Positions 51,577-60,189 of a DNA stretch of 64,000 nucleotides are shown here, in pieces; positions within the stretch are counted from its first letter, which is position 1, and every line of letters begins with the position of its first letter. The position numbers were made by a program, and so were the translations under genes. This DNA comes from an uncultured Eubacteriales bacterium (GTDB lineage Bacteria; Bacillota; Clostridia; Christensenellales; Aristaeellaceae). The notes beneath the pieces were generated by a model. It worked only from the letters and a program-made list of their open reading frames with translations, was not told the DNA's origin and ran no database searches. The stretch is from positions 55,358 to 119,357 of the forward strand of contig OMYT01000005.1 of NCBI GenBank assembly GCA_900315315.1, in the 5' to 3' direction.

Positions 51577-53586
51577 TTGAGCGAGAGTAAAAAAACCTTC
51601 TACATCACTACGCCAATCTATTATCCATCCGGCAACATGACCATCGGCCATACCTATACGACCGTCGCGGCCGATACGATGACCCGTTTCAAAAAGCTGC
51701 AGGGGTATGATACCTATTTCCTGACCGGAACGGATGAACACGGCCAGAAGCTTGAGAAGAAGGCTGCGGAAAACGGCGTAACACCGATTGAATACATTGA
51801 CAAGATCGTCGCGGAAACGAAGGATCTATGGAAGCTCATGGACATCGAGTACGACGATTTCATTCGTACAACCGAAGACCGCCATATGAAGATCGTACAG
51901 AAGATCTTCCGGCAGTTCTATGAGCAGGGGGATATTTACAAAGCCGAGTATGAAGGCATGTACTGCACGGACTGCGAAAGCTTCTGGACGCCCACCCAGC
52001 TGGTGGACAAGGACGGGACCAAAGTCTGCCCGGATTGCGGTCGAGTCTGCCAGCCTATGACGGAAGAAAGCTACTTCTTCAAAATGAGCAAGTATCAGGA
52101 TTGGCTGATCGACTATATCGAGACCCATCCGGACTTTATCCAGCCGGCCAAGCGCGCCAACGAGATGCTGACCAACTTCCTGCGGCCGGGCCTGCAGGAC
52201 CTGTGTGTGAGCCGGACAAGCGTCAAATGGGGCATTCCGGTAGATTTTGACGAAAAGCACACCGTGTATGTATGGATCGATGCGCTGAGCAACTACATCA
52301 CCGCGCTGGGTTACGGCACCGATCACGATGAGCTGTTCCGGAAATACTGGCCGGCGGATGTGCACCTGGTGGGCAAAGAGATCGTACGGTTCCATACGAT
52401 CTACTGGCCAATCATGCTGCACGCTCTGGGGCTGCCCCTGCCTAAGCAGGTGTTCGGGCACGGCTGGCTGTTGTTTGGCAACGACAAGATGAGCAAATCC
52501 AAGGGCAATGTGGTTTATCCCGGCCCGATTGTCGCCCGCTACGGCGTGGATCCCCTGCGCTATTACCTGATGAGGGAGATGCCCTTCGGCGCCGACGGCA
52601 ATTATACCAACGAGTCTTTCCTGACCCGGATGAACGCGGATCTGGCCAACGACCTGGGCAACCTGGTGAGCCGGACGGTCGCGATGATCGAGAAATACTT
52701 TGACGGTGTGCTGCCTGCCTGGACAGACGCCGTTGATGAAGAAGCCGATAAGCCTCTGCAGGAACACTGCGCGGCCCTGCCGCAGCTGGTGGAGGAGCAG
52801 ATGGACAAGCTGCAGTTCTCCCAGGCGCTGGCCGAGATCTGGAAGGTGATCGGCGAATGTAATAAATACATCGATCTGACTCAGCCCTGGATCCTGGGCA
52901 AGGATCCGGAGAAGAAGGACCGGCTGGCCAATGTTATGCTGACGCTGGCAGAGTGCGTCCGCTTCGCGGCGGTGCTGATCGGGCCCTTCATGCCTTCCAC
53001 CCCGGCCCGGATCTTCGAACAGCTGGGCGTGAAGGATGAAAGCCTGAAGAGCTGGGACGGCCTGAAGACCTTTGGCCTGCTGCCCGCGGGTACCAAGGTG
53101 ACCAAAGGTGATGCCCTGTTCCCCCGCATTGATGTGAACAAGGAACTGGAAGCCCTGAGCGGCGGCAAGGAAGAAAAGAAGGAAGCCAAGGCGGAGGAGA
53201 AACAGCAGAAGAAAGAACAGAAAGCCGAAAAGAAACACGAGGAGCCCGAATATCCTGCTGAGATCTCTATTGATGATTTCTTTAAGTGCAAAATCCAGGT
53301 CGCGCGGGTACTGGCCTGCGAGAAGGTTGAAAAGAGCAGCAAGCTGCTGAAATTCCGCCTGGGCCTGGGAAAAGACGGCGAGCGGACCGTGGTCAGCGGC
53401 ATCCGGAAATACTATGAGCCGGAAACACTGGTGGGCACCCAGGTCGCGGTGATCACCAACCTGAAGACCGCAAAGCTGGCCGGTATTGAAAGCCAGGGCA
53501 TGATCCTGTCCGCCATGGACGACAGCGGCAACCTGCGGCTTGTCAGCGTCGGCGAAGGTGTGGAGGACGGTGCCATTATCGGATGA
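51577..53586 (+). CDS. metG: Methionyl-tRNA synthetase with C-terminal tRNA-binding domain
   Basis: 669 aa. Class I fold with HIGH-type motif MTIGHTYTT and KMSKS in DKMSKSKGN. Zn knuckle CTDCESFW...CPDCGR. Anticodon-binding helical domain about 390-530, then a Lys/Glu-rich linker (about 535-565) leading to an EMAP/Trbp111-type tRNA-binding domain (DDFFKCKIQVARVLACEKVEKSSKL... GTQVAVITNLK). Start codon TTG 51577, with GGAGG 8 nt upstream and the family N-terminus KKTFYITTPIYYPSG. The in-frame ATG at 51532 overlaps the terminator. Overlaps tatD by ATGA. Confidence 0.96.
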   Translation: MSESKKTFYITTPIYYPSGNMTIGHTYTTVAADTMTRFKKLQGYDTYFLTGTDEHGQKLEKKAAENGVTPIEYIDKIVAETKDLWKLMDIEYDDFIRTTEDRHMKIVQKIFRQFYEQGDIYKAEYEGMYCTDCESFWTPTQLVDKDGTKVCPDCGRVCQPMTEESYFFKMSKYQDWLIDYIETHPDFIQPAKRANEMLTNFLRPGLQDLCVSRTSVKWGIPVDFDEKHTVYVWIDALSNYITALGYGTDHDELFRKYWPADVHLVGKEIVRFHTIYWPIMLHALGLPLPKQVFGHGWLLFGNDKMSKSKGNVVYPGPIVARYGVDPLRYYLMREMPFGADGNYTNESFLTRMNADLANDLGNLVSRTVAMIEKYFDGVLPAWTDAVDEEADKPLQEHCAALPQLVEEQMDKLQFSQALAEIWKVIGECNKYIDLTQPWILGKDPEKKDRLANVMLTLAECVRFAAVLIGPFMPSTPARIFEQLGVKDESLKSWDGLKTFGLLPAGTKVTKGDALFPRIDVNKELEALSGGKEEKKEAKAEEKQQKKEQKAEKKHEEPEYPAEISIDDFFKCKIQVARVLACEKVEKSSKLLKFRLGLGKDGERTVVSGIRKYYEPETLVGTQVAVITNLKTAKLAGIESQGMILSAMDDSGNLRLVSVGEGVEDGAIIG

Positions 53587-54353
53587 TCGAATGGTTTGAC
53601 AGTCATTGCCACATCGATGAGGAAGCATTTGACGCGGACCGGGAGGAAGTGCTCGCGCGGATGCGGGAGCACGGCATCACCCGGTCCGCGGTTATCGGCT
53701 CGGATATGGAAACATCCCGGCGCGCCATCGCCTATGCGGCGGCGCACCGGGATTCCGTTGCTGTCGGCGGAATCCATCCCCACGAAGCCAGCGGCTTCCG
53801 GGAAGAAGACATCGAAGTGCTGGCCGAGTGGTATCGAAAGGGACAGATCAGGGCGATCGGAGAGATCGGCCTGGATTTTTACTATGATCACAGCCCGCGG
53901 GATGTCCAGCGGGAGGTCTGCATCCGGCAGATGGAGCTGGCATGGGAACTGAAGGCGCCGGTGGCATATCATATCCGGGACGCCCATCAGGAGATGCTGG
54001 AAATCATGAAGGGCATGAAAAGCCGGTTGACCGGCGGGATCATCCACTGCTTTTCCGGCAGCGCGGAGATGGCGAAGGAATACCTGAAACTCGGGTATTA
54101 TATTTCCTTTGCGGGACCGCTGACGTTCAAAAAGGCGCCGCGGCTTCAGGAAGCGGTGAAGCTGATCCCGAAGGACCGCCTGCTGATCGAGACAGACAGC
54201 CCCTATATGGCGCCGGAACCGGTGCGCGGAAGAAGGAATGAACCGGCGAATGTACGGTTTGTCGGGCTGAAAATGGCGGAACTTAGGGGGGAAGATCCGG
54301 AAGAGGTGGCGAGGTATACGACTGCAAATGCTTGCAGTGTATATGGGATATAA
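53583..54353 (+). CDS. tatD: TatD-family metal-dependent DNase
   Basis: 256-aa TIM-barrel hydrolase: WFDSHCHIDEEAF (H-x-H), GGIHPHEA, GEIGLDFYYDHSP with metal Glu, AYHIRDAH, IHCFSGS, and ETDSPYMAP. In known members 3'-5' exonuclease or DNA-repair-related. metG-tatD is a common Firmicutes pair. Its stop is followed at once by tandem palindromic repeats. Confidence 0.93.
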   Translation: MIEWFDSHCHIDEEAFDADREEVLARMREHGITRSAVIGSDMETSRRAIAYAAAHRDSVAVGGIHPHEASGFREEDIEVLAEWYRKGQIRAIGEIGLDFYYDHSPRDVQREVCIRQMELAWELKAPVAYHIRDAHQEMLEIMKGMKSRLTGGIIHCFSGSAEMAKEYLKLGYYISFAGPLTFKKAPRLQEAVKLIPKDRLLIETDSPYMAPEPVRGRRNEPANVRFVGLKMAELRGEDPEEVARYTTANACSVYGI

Positions 54354-54540
54354 CCAGGGGGCTTTCCGATCGCCCCCTGGACCCCTTCGGTGGGATACTT
54401 TTACCAGGGGGCTTTCCGATCGCCCCCTGGACCCCTTCGGTGGGATACTTTTACCAGGGGGCTTTCCGGTCGCCCCCTTAAACCCCTTCGGCGGGATGTT
54501 TGTTGACAAGGGGGCTTGTCGATCACACTGGACCTTCGGA
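54353..54540. repeat. Tandem array of the palindromic repeat (copy 5, 3-4 units)
   Basis: Two identical 50-bp units (54353-54402, 54403-54452), each with CCAGGGGGC, loop TTTCCGATC, GCCCCCTGG, then ACCCCTTCGG and TGGGATACTTTT. A third unit (54453-54502) has GGTCGCCCCCTTAAACCCC. A fourth, heavily decayed unit (about 54503-54540) keeps AAGGGGGCTTGTCGATC and GGACCTTCGG. The last CTTCGGAGG supplies the topB ribosome-binding site. Each unit forms a 9-bp hairpin plus a possible small UUCG hairpin. Confidence 0.9.
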
Positions 54541-54553
54541 GGAATGTTTGAAC

Positions 54554-56737
54554 ATGGGAAAGATTGTAGTGGTGGCTGAGAAACCGAGCGTGGGGCGGGA
54601 TATTGCCCGGGTGCTCGGATGCCGGGACAGAGGCGACGGCTGCATGATCGGGGATCCGTATATCGTGACATGGGCGGTCGGCCATCTGGTGACCCTGGTG
54701 GAGCCGGACGAACTGGATGAAAAATACAAGAAATGGTCTTTTGAGACTCTGCCGATCCTGCCGGAAAACATCCCGCTGAAGGTGATTCCCAATACGAAAA
54801 CGCAGTTTACAAAAGTCAAAAAACTGATCAACGCCAAAGAGACCGATTCGCTGATCTGCGCAACGGATGCCGGGCGGGAAGGCGAACTGATCTTCCGGTA
54901 TATTTATGAAAAGGCCGATTGTAAAAAGCCCTTCCAGAGGCTGTGGATCTCATCCATGACGGATGAGGCGATCCGGGAAGGATTCCAGGCGATCCGCCCG
55001 GGTAAAGACTACGACGGTCTGTACGAGAGCGCCCGCTGCCGCAGCAAAGCGGACTGGCTGGTCGGTATGAACGCAAGCCGGGCTTTCACGCTGAAATATG
55101 ACGCACTACTGTCGATCGGCCGGGTGCAGACGCCCACGCTGGCGATTCTGGTAAAGCGCCGGAAGGAGATCGAGAACTTTAAACCGGAGGGGTTCTGTAC
55201 CCTGACGGCAGACTTCGGCGACTACAAGGGTGTTTATTTCTCCGACAGACTCGAACCGGATACCCATCTGAAACAGAAGTCGGACGCGGAAAAGATAGCG
55301 GCTGAAATCAAGGGACAGACCGGTACCGTTACCCAGGCGGAGACCGTCCGGAAGCACGAACTGCCGCCGCAGCTTTACGATCTGACCAGTCTGCAGCGGG
55401 ACGCCAACCGGATGCTCGGATTTACTGCGGACAAAACGCTGAAGACAGCCCAGAGTCTGTATGAGAAGCACAAGGCGCTGACATATCCGCGAACCGACAG
55501 CCGCTACCTGCCGCCGGATATGATTCCACGGGTTGTGCAGACAATGAAACTGCTGCCGGAAAGCTATCAGAAGTTTGTCCCGGGGGCGATGCCGGAGGGA
55601 AAACTGCGGGTAACCAAGCGTACTGTCGACCAGACGAAGGTTACAGACCACCATGCAATCATTCCGACAGCCCGGAAGGCTGATCCGTCCAAGTTCAGCG
55701 AGGACGAACGGAAACTGTTCGACATGGTGGCGAGACGGATGCTGGCTGCGTTCTATCCCGTATGTGATTATGACGCGACAAAGATTATCACGCAGGTCGG
55801 GGAACACAGTTTCCGAACGACCGGTAAGGTTATTGTCGATAACGGATGGCACGACGTACCGCCGATGGAGAATCCGGGTAAAGCGAAGAAGAAGTCCAGG
55901 CCGGACGATGAAAACGAGAACCCGCTGCCGCCGCTGCAGGAAGGGGATACCCGGCAGGTAAAAGGATCCGCAATCCGGGAGGATGTAACCAAACCGCCGG
56001 CTCCGCATACGGATGCGAGCCTGCTGGCTGCGATGGAAACCGCCGGGAAGGAACTGGATGATGAGGAACTGGTCCGGCAGATGAAAGGCAGCGGAATCGG
56101 GACCCCCGCCACACGGGCCGCCATCATTGAACGGCTTCTTCACGTCGGGTATGCCCAACGACGGGGGAAGACGCTGCTGGCAACGGACAAGGGTATGATG
56201 CTGATTGATGTGGTGCCGAATGAACTGTCCAGCCCGGAACTGACAGGCCGCTGGGAACTGGCTCTCCACGATATCACGGACGGGAAACAGGATCCGGAAC
56301 GCTTCATGGAAGGGATTGCCCGGATGAGCTCTTTTCTGGTAGACTATGCCCGGAACAGTTCGTCTGCCGTCACCTTTCCGTCGGAACAGCGGGCAAAGGG
56401 GAAGGGCAAAACCAGAATAGCCGCCCAACCGCTGGCAGGCGTCGTTTGTCCTCTGTGCGGCAAGGGGGGTATCCAGGAAAGCCCGAGAGCATTCAACTGC
56501 ACGGAGAAAAACTGCAACTGCACGATCTGGAAGGACTGCCTGGTCAAAGGCGGAGGTCCTGAACTGTCGGATAAGCTGATGACATTACTGCTTGAAAAAA
56601 AGGAACTTCACGGCTCTACGGGAATCCTGATGATCCGCGAAGGACGGATTCTCTTTTATCCCAACGGCAGTGAAGTGCCTTCTGTCAACCGGACGATGAC
56701 CTGGGAGAAAAAGACAGGCGGCAGCAGCGGGCGGTAG
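54554..56737 (+). CDS. topB: DNA topoisomerase III
   Basis: Type IA topoisomerase, 727 aa. Toprim domain: KIVVVAEKPSVGRDIARVLG and ATDAGREGELIFRYI; active-site Tyr at about 312 in TYPRTDSRYL; GSGIGTPATRA with the conserved Arg region; C-terminal zinc-ribbon CPLCGKGGIQ...CNCTIWKDC. ATG 54554 gives the family N-terminus (MGKIVVVAEKPS), with GGAGG 11 nt upstream contributed by the decayed repeat. No conjugative genes are nearby, so this is a chromosomal topB. Confidence 0.95.
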   Translation: MGKIVVVAEKPSVGRDIARVLGCRDRGDGCMIGDPYIVTWAVGHLVTLVEPDELDEKYKKWSFETLPILPENIPLKVIPNTKTQFTKVKKLINAKETDSLICATDAGREGELIFRYIYEKADCKKPFQRLWISSMTDEAIREGFQAIRPGKDYDGLYESARCRSKADWLVGMNASRAFTLKYDALLSIGRVQTPTLAILVKRRKEIENFKPEGFCTLTADFGDYKGVYFSDRLEPDTHLKQKSDAEKIAAEIKGQTGTVTQAETVRKHELPPQLYDLTSLQRDANRMLGFTADKTLKTAQSLYEKHKALTYPRTDSRYLPPDMIPRVVQTMKLLPESYQKFVPGAMPEGKLRVTKRTVDQTKVTDHHAIIPTARKADPSKFSEDERKLFDMVARRMLAAFYPVCDYDATKIITQVGEHSFRTTGKVIVDNGWHDVPPMENPGKAKKKSRPDDENENPLPPLQEGDTRQVKGSAIREDVTKPPAPHTDASLLAAMETAGKELDDEELVRQMKGSGIGTPATRAAIIERLLHVGYAQRRGKTLLATDKGMMLIDVVPNELSSPELTGRWELALHDITDGKQDPERFMEGIARMSSFLVDYARNSSSAVTFPSEQRAKGKGKTRIAAQPLAGVVCPLCGKGGIQESPRAFNCTEKNCNCTIWKDCLVKGGGPELSDKLMTLLLEKKELHGSTGILMIREGRILFYPNGSEVPSVNRTMTWEKKTGGSSGR

Positions 56738-56753
56738 GGATGACACATGGAGG

Positions 56754-57872
56754 ATGGACAGAAAGACGATGAAACAGAAGATCATGCTGGTTTTCGGTAC
56801 CCGGCCGGAGGCGATCAAGATGTGTCCGCTTGCGCTGGAACTGAAGAAACGGGAAAAAATACAGACGCTGGTGTGCGTCACGGGACAGCATCGGGGGATG
56901 CTGCAACAGGTGCTGGATGCTTTCGGTGTTGTGCCGGATTATGACCTGGCGATTATGCGGGACAGGCAGACGCTGTTTGACATTACCACCCATGTACTGG
57001 AAGGCATGAAAGGCGTGCTGGAAAAGGAACATCCTGACGCGGTGCTGGTACACGGTGACACGAGTACAACCTTTGCCACTGCACTGGCCTGTTTTTATCT
57101 TCAGATTCCCGTGGGACACGTGGAGGCGGGGCTGCGCACGTATAATCTGCTCTCCCCGTATCCGGAGGAGTTTAACCGCCAGTGTGTATCCATTCTCGCA
57201 AGATGGAACTTCGCGCCGACGCCCCTGAGTCGGGACAACCTGATCCGGGAAGGGAAAAAACCGGAAACAATCTTTGTGACAGGCAATACGGTGATTGATG
57301 CCCTGAAAACAACGGTCCGGAATGAATACTGCCATCCGGATCTGGATTGGGCGGAAGGCAGCCGGCTGATCCTGCTGACTGCGCACCGGAGGGAAAACCT
57401 CGGTGAGCCGATGCATGCCATGTTCCGGGCGATCCGCCGGGTGGTGGAGGAACATAATGACGTAAAGGCGCTTTATCCGATTCACATGAATCCTGCCGTA
57501 CGGGAAACTGCGGACGCGGAACTGGGTGGGTGCGAACGGATCCGGCTGACAGAACCGCTGGATGTACTGGACTGCCACAATGTAATGGCCCGCAGTTATC
57601 TGATCCTGACGGACAGCGGCGGGATTCAGGAGGAAGCGCCAAGCCTCGGAAAGCCGGTGCTGGTCATGCGGGATACCACGGAGCGGCCGGAAGGAATCAA
57701 GGCCGGAACACTGAAGCTGGTCGGAACAAATGAACAAGTGATCTACCGGGAATTTACCCGACTGCTGGACGACCGGCAGGCATACGAGGAAATGGCGCAT
57801 GCGGAAAACCCCTACGGAGACGGGCATGCCTGCCAGCGGATTGCTGATATCCTGACGGGGAGGGGACAATGA
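56754..57872 (+). CDS. wecB: UDP-N-acetylglucosamine 2-epimerase
   Basis: Converts UDP-GlcNAc to UDP-ManNAc for surface polysaccharides or wall linkage units. 372-aa GT-B-like fold: LVFGTRPEAIKMCPL, VTGQHRGML, VHGDTSTTFA, VEAGLRTYN, PEEFNR, TAHRRENLG, LTDSGGIQEEAP, and RDTTERPEG. The start is uncertain: GGAGG directly abuts ATG 56754 and is 15 nt from ATG 56769 (MKQKIM). It overlaps the next gene by four bases, hence a glycan operon. Confidence 0.95.
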   Translation: MDRKTMKQKIMLVFGTRPEAIKMCPLALELKKREKIQTLVCVTGQHRGMLQQVLDAFGVVPDYDLAIMRDRQTLFDITTHVLEGMKGVLEKEHPDAVLVHGDTSTTFATALACFYLQIPVGHVEAGLRTYNLLSPYPEEFNRQCVSILARWNFAPTPLSRDNLIREGKKPETIFVTGNTVIDALKTTVRNEYCHPDLDWAEGSRLILLTAHRRENLGEPMHAMFRAIRRVVEEHNDVKALYPIHMNPAVRETADAELGGCERIRLTEPLDVLDCHNVMARSYLILTDSGGIQEEAPSLGKPVLVMRDTTERPEGIKAGTLKLVGTNEQVIYREFTRLLDDRQAYEEMAHAENPYGDGHACQRIADILTGRGQ

Positions 57873-58906
57873 GCAACGTCGGAGTGATGACCTTTCTGCA
57901 CAACGATAACTACGGATCTTCGCTGCAGGCCTATGCGCTGCAACGAGTGATCAGCGAACTTGGCCATTCCTGCGAACATATCGACTATCTGCCGGATCAG
58001 ACGGAAAAGATTCGGAACCTGCTCCAAAGCGGGAACAATCCGAAGCTGATCCTTGACGGCATTCGAAAACGGGAAGTTAAGAGCGAACAGGCCGGAGCAC
58101 GGCAGAAGAGCAATGCGATTCCGGAATTCTACAGGCGGCGAATGAAACTGACGCCGCCCTGCCGGAATGCGCAGGAACTGAGTGACCGGAGCAGGCAATT
58201 TGATATTCTTCTGTGCGGAAGCGATCAGATCTGGAATCCGGTCTGGATGAACCCTGCTTATTTCCTGACCTTTATGACAGAAAAAAAGAAGATAGCTTAC
58301 GCAGCCAGCCTGGGAGTCCGGGAGCTGCCGAAGGAGCAGAAGATCCGAAAGATCCGCCGGTGGACGCAGGATTTTGAGGCGATTTCCGTCCGGGAAGAAG
58401 AAGGCGCGGACCTTATGCAGAAGATGACCGGAAAGAGACCGGAAGTCATGCCTGATCCGGTATGCCTGCTGTCAGCACAGGAATGGGAGGAAATAGCGGC
58501 AAAGCCCCCGGAAGGGGATCCTTATCTTCTGTGTTACTTCGTTGGTGAAAACGAACAGTATTGGGAGAAGGTCCGGCAGTTGCAGAAAGAAACCGGCCTG
58601 CGGGTACTTGTGATGCCGGTGACTGCGGAAAGCTATCGGAACGGCTATGAGCGGCTGGACGGTGCAGGCCCTGAAGAATTCCTCGGAGCGATCCAGAATG
58701 CGGCCTGTTTCTGCACAGACAGCTTCCACGGACTGGCTTTCGGGACGATTTTCGGCGTGCGCATGGAATTGATGCGCCGCTACAGCGACAGCGATCCGGA
58801 AAACAAAAACAGCCGCGTGGATCATTTCCTGCGGCTGACAAAGGAAAAGGGAACAGGAGAACTTCGTAATCTGGGAAGAAGCTGGCTTCATGAAAAACTG
58901 GGATAA
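57869..58906 (+). CDS. Polysaccharide pyruvyl transferase family protein
   Basis: 345 aa of the PF04230-type family: VMTFLHNDNYGSSLQAYALQRV at the N-terminus, FDILLCGSDQIWNP, KIAYAASLG, ISVREEEGADL, and CFCTDSFHGLAFGTIF. Members add pyruvate ketals to glycans, or modify glycans more generally, using PEP. ATGA overlap with wecB supports a joint role in surface polysaccharide synthesis. The exact acceptor is unknown. Confidence 0.85.
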   Translation: MSNVGVMTFLHNDNYGSSLQAYALQRVISELGHSCEHIDYLPDQTEKIRNLLQSGNNPKLILDGIRKREVKSEQAGARQKSNAIPEFYRRRMKLTPPCRNAQELSDRSRQFDILLCGSDQIWNPVWMNPAYFLTFMTEKKKIAYAASLGVRELPKEQKIRKIRRWTQDFEAISVREEEGADLMQKMTGKRPEVMPDPVCLLSAQEWEEIAAKPPEGDPYLLCYFVGENEQYWEKVRQLQKETGLRVLVMPVTAESYRNGYERLDGAGPEEFLGAIQNAACFCTDSFHGLAFGTIFGVRMELMRRYSDSDPENKNSRVDHFLRLTKEKGTGELRNLGRSWLHEKLG

Positions 58907-58910
58907 CAAA

Positions 58911-58939
58911 AACCCGTCTGCTTGCACTTGCAGACGGGT
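58911..58939. terminator. Bidirectional terminator between convergent genes
   Basis: ACCCGTCTGC (58912-58921) pairs with GCAGACGGGT (58930-58939) across an 8-nt loop. On the minus strand a T5 tract follows, so it mainly ends rpmB, and it also closes the convergent + operon. Confidence 0.85.
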
Positions 58940-58959
58940 GATTGCTATCATTCGGGGGC

Positions 58960-59172
58960 TCAGGCCTCTTCGTGAATCTTGGGCAGTGCGCGCTGCACGT
59001 TGCCGCTGCGCAGGCAACGGGTGCACACGTTCATCCGTTTGGCCGCACCATTCACCATAACCCGGACACTCTGCACATTGGGCGCCCAGATCCGATGACT
59101 CTTGCGGTTGGAATGGCTGACGTTATTGCCGTTCAGCGTGCCCTTTTCGCAAATCTCACAAAACTTACCCAT
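58960..59172 (-). CDS. rpmB: 50S ribosomal protein L28
   Basis: 70 aa: MGKFCEICEKGTLNGNNVSHSNRKSHRIWAPNVQSV. Four cysteines in two C-x2-C pairs (CEIC, CTRC) give the zinc-binding form. Start 59172, with GAGGAGG upstream. Own promoter; transcribed alone against the surrounding + genes, as L28 often is in Firmicutes. Confidence 0.96.
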   Translation of the reverse strand: MGKFCEICEKGTLNGNNVSHSNRKSHRIWAPNVQSVRVMVNGAAKRMNVCTRCLRSGNVQRALPKIHEEA

Positions 59173-59216
59173 GGAAATCATCCTCCTCGTTGGAGCGTTA
59201 CACATCAAGCCTTGCT

Positions 59217-59245
59217 ATGATATCATGACCGGTTCGAAAATGCAA
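59217..59245 (-). promoter_or_regulatory. Promoter of rpmB
   Basis: On the minus strand: TTGCAT (59245-59240), 17-bp spacer, TATCAT (59222-59217) with extended -10 TGA. Confidence 0.8.
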
Positions 59246-59256
59246 GCGTTTTTTTG

Positions 59257-60189
59257 TTAACCGAAAAGAAGCTGACCCAGGCGGGTGACAGGGCTCTGCA
59301 TGACACAGCCGAGCCGGCGCACCGTCAGGACTCTTTTGATCCTGGGCATATGCTGCGTAGCCAGATAGGCTGAGACAATCTCCTGTGCTTCAGAGGGAAG
59401 CTGCCCTTCATACAGTTTATTGAAAACCTTTGTATGGGTATAGGTCAGAAGGATTCTTCGCTTTGCTTCCTGACGTCTGGTGAGGGCGGAAAAACCGCGG
59501 GCGATCAGATTTTTTGAACTGGCGCCGATGGTATTGTCCCCATGTTGACGGTAGAGGGTCAAAGGCTGATTCACAAAGCGAATTTTTCCGAAAGAAGCTG
59601 CGGTCAGTGCAATGAACCAGTCATGCATGAACAGATCTTTTGCCCGGGCATGGGAGGCGATCAGTTTCCGCAGTGGGGCGTTCATGATGAGCGTGCAGCC
59701 GGTAACGTTATTCTGCACCAGCAACGGCGGCAGTGTTACCGCTTTCGGGTCCCAGCCCTGATGACGGAAGAAACTGTCTCCGATCGGTTCCCCTTCCTCA
59801 CTGATCAGTGAGCAGTCCGAATGTACCAGCAGGGGAGTATCCGCGCCGTATTCGGCTTCCATTTCATTCATCGCTTTTTTCAGAATGGCGATTTTTTCCG
59901 GCTCCCAAAGGTCATCCTGATCGCACATCAGGACATAGTCCGCATCCGTCTGCCGGACAAGAGAGAGAAAATTGCCGGCAGCACCCAGGTGCTGCCCCTG
60001 CTCCGAGCCAAAAGAAAAACGCTGATCCTTTCCACAAAGAGCGGTCAGGAGAGAGAATGTCTCATCCTCCGAACCGTCATCCTGAAGGAGGACGGAAAAA
60101 TCAGGATCGGTCTGGTCCATCAGCGAGTCCAGCAGGGCCGGAAGGTGCTTGCTTCCATTGTATGCAGTGAGCAGGACAGCAGTTTTCAC
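59257..60189 (-). CDS. Family 2 glycosyltransferase (rhamnosyltransferase-like)
   Basis: 310 aa GT-A enzyme: AVLLTAYNGSKHLPALLDSLMDQT, LLQDDGSEDET, MCDQDDLWEPEKI (metal-binding DQDD), VTGCTLIMN, MHDWFIALTA and LTLYRQHGDNTIG, typical of cell-wall polysaccharide rhamnosyltransferases. GTG start at 60189 overlaps the stop of the upstream glycosyltransferase (GTGA); a farther GTG at 60204 lies inside that gene. No transmembrane helix. Confidence 0.85.
   Translation of the reverse strand: MKTAVLLTAYNGSKHLPALLDSLMDQTDPDFSVLLQDDGSEDETFSLLTALCGKDQRFSFGSEQGQHLGAAGNFLSLVRQTDADYVLMCDQDDLWEPEKIAILKKAMNEMEAEYGADTPLLVHSDCSLISEEGEPIGDSFFRHQGWDPKAVTLPPLLVQNNVTGCTLIMNAPLRKLIASHARAKDLFMHDWFIALTAASFGKIRFVNQPLTLYRQHGDNTIGASSKNLIARGFSALTRRQEAKRRILLTYTHTKVFNKLYEGQLPSEAQEIVSAYLATQHMPRIKRVLTVRRLGCVMQSPVTRLGQLLFG

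Noticed and set aside
51826-53628. A 600-codon minus-strand frame opposite metG
   Set aside because: Shadow of metG codon usage; no SD, no recognised domain.
54503-54531. TTGACA promoter for topB
   Set aside because: No acceptable -10 lies 16-18 bp downstream; the TTGACA arises from the decayed repeat.
54353-54540. CRISPR array
   Set aside because: Units are 50 bp with no unique spacers; each unit is palindromic throughout, and no cas genes are present.
54328-54579. Possible 83-aa protein across the tandem repeats (GAFRSPPGPL repeats)
   Set aside because: The peptide repeat is only the translation of the 50-bp palindromic DNA unit, and it overlaps the end of tatD.
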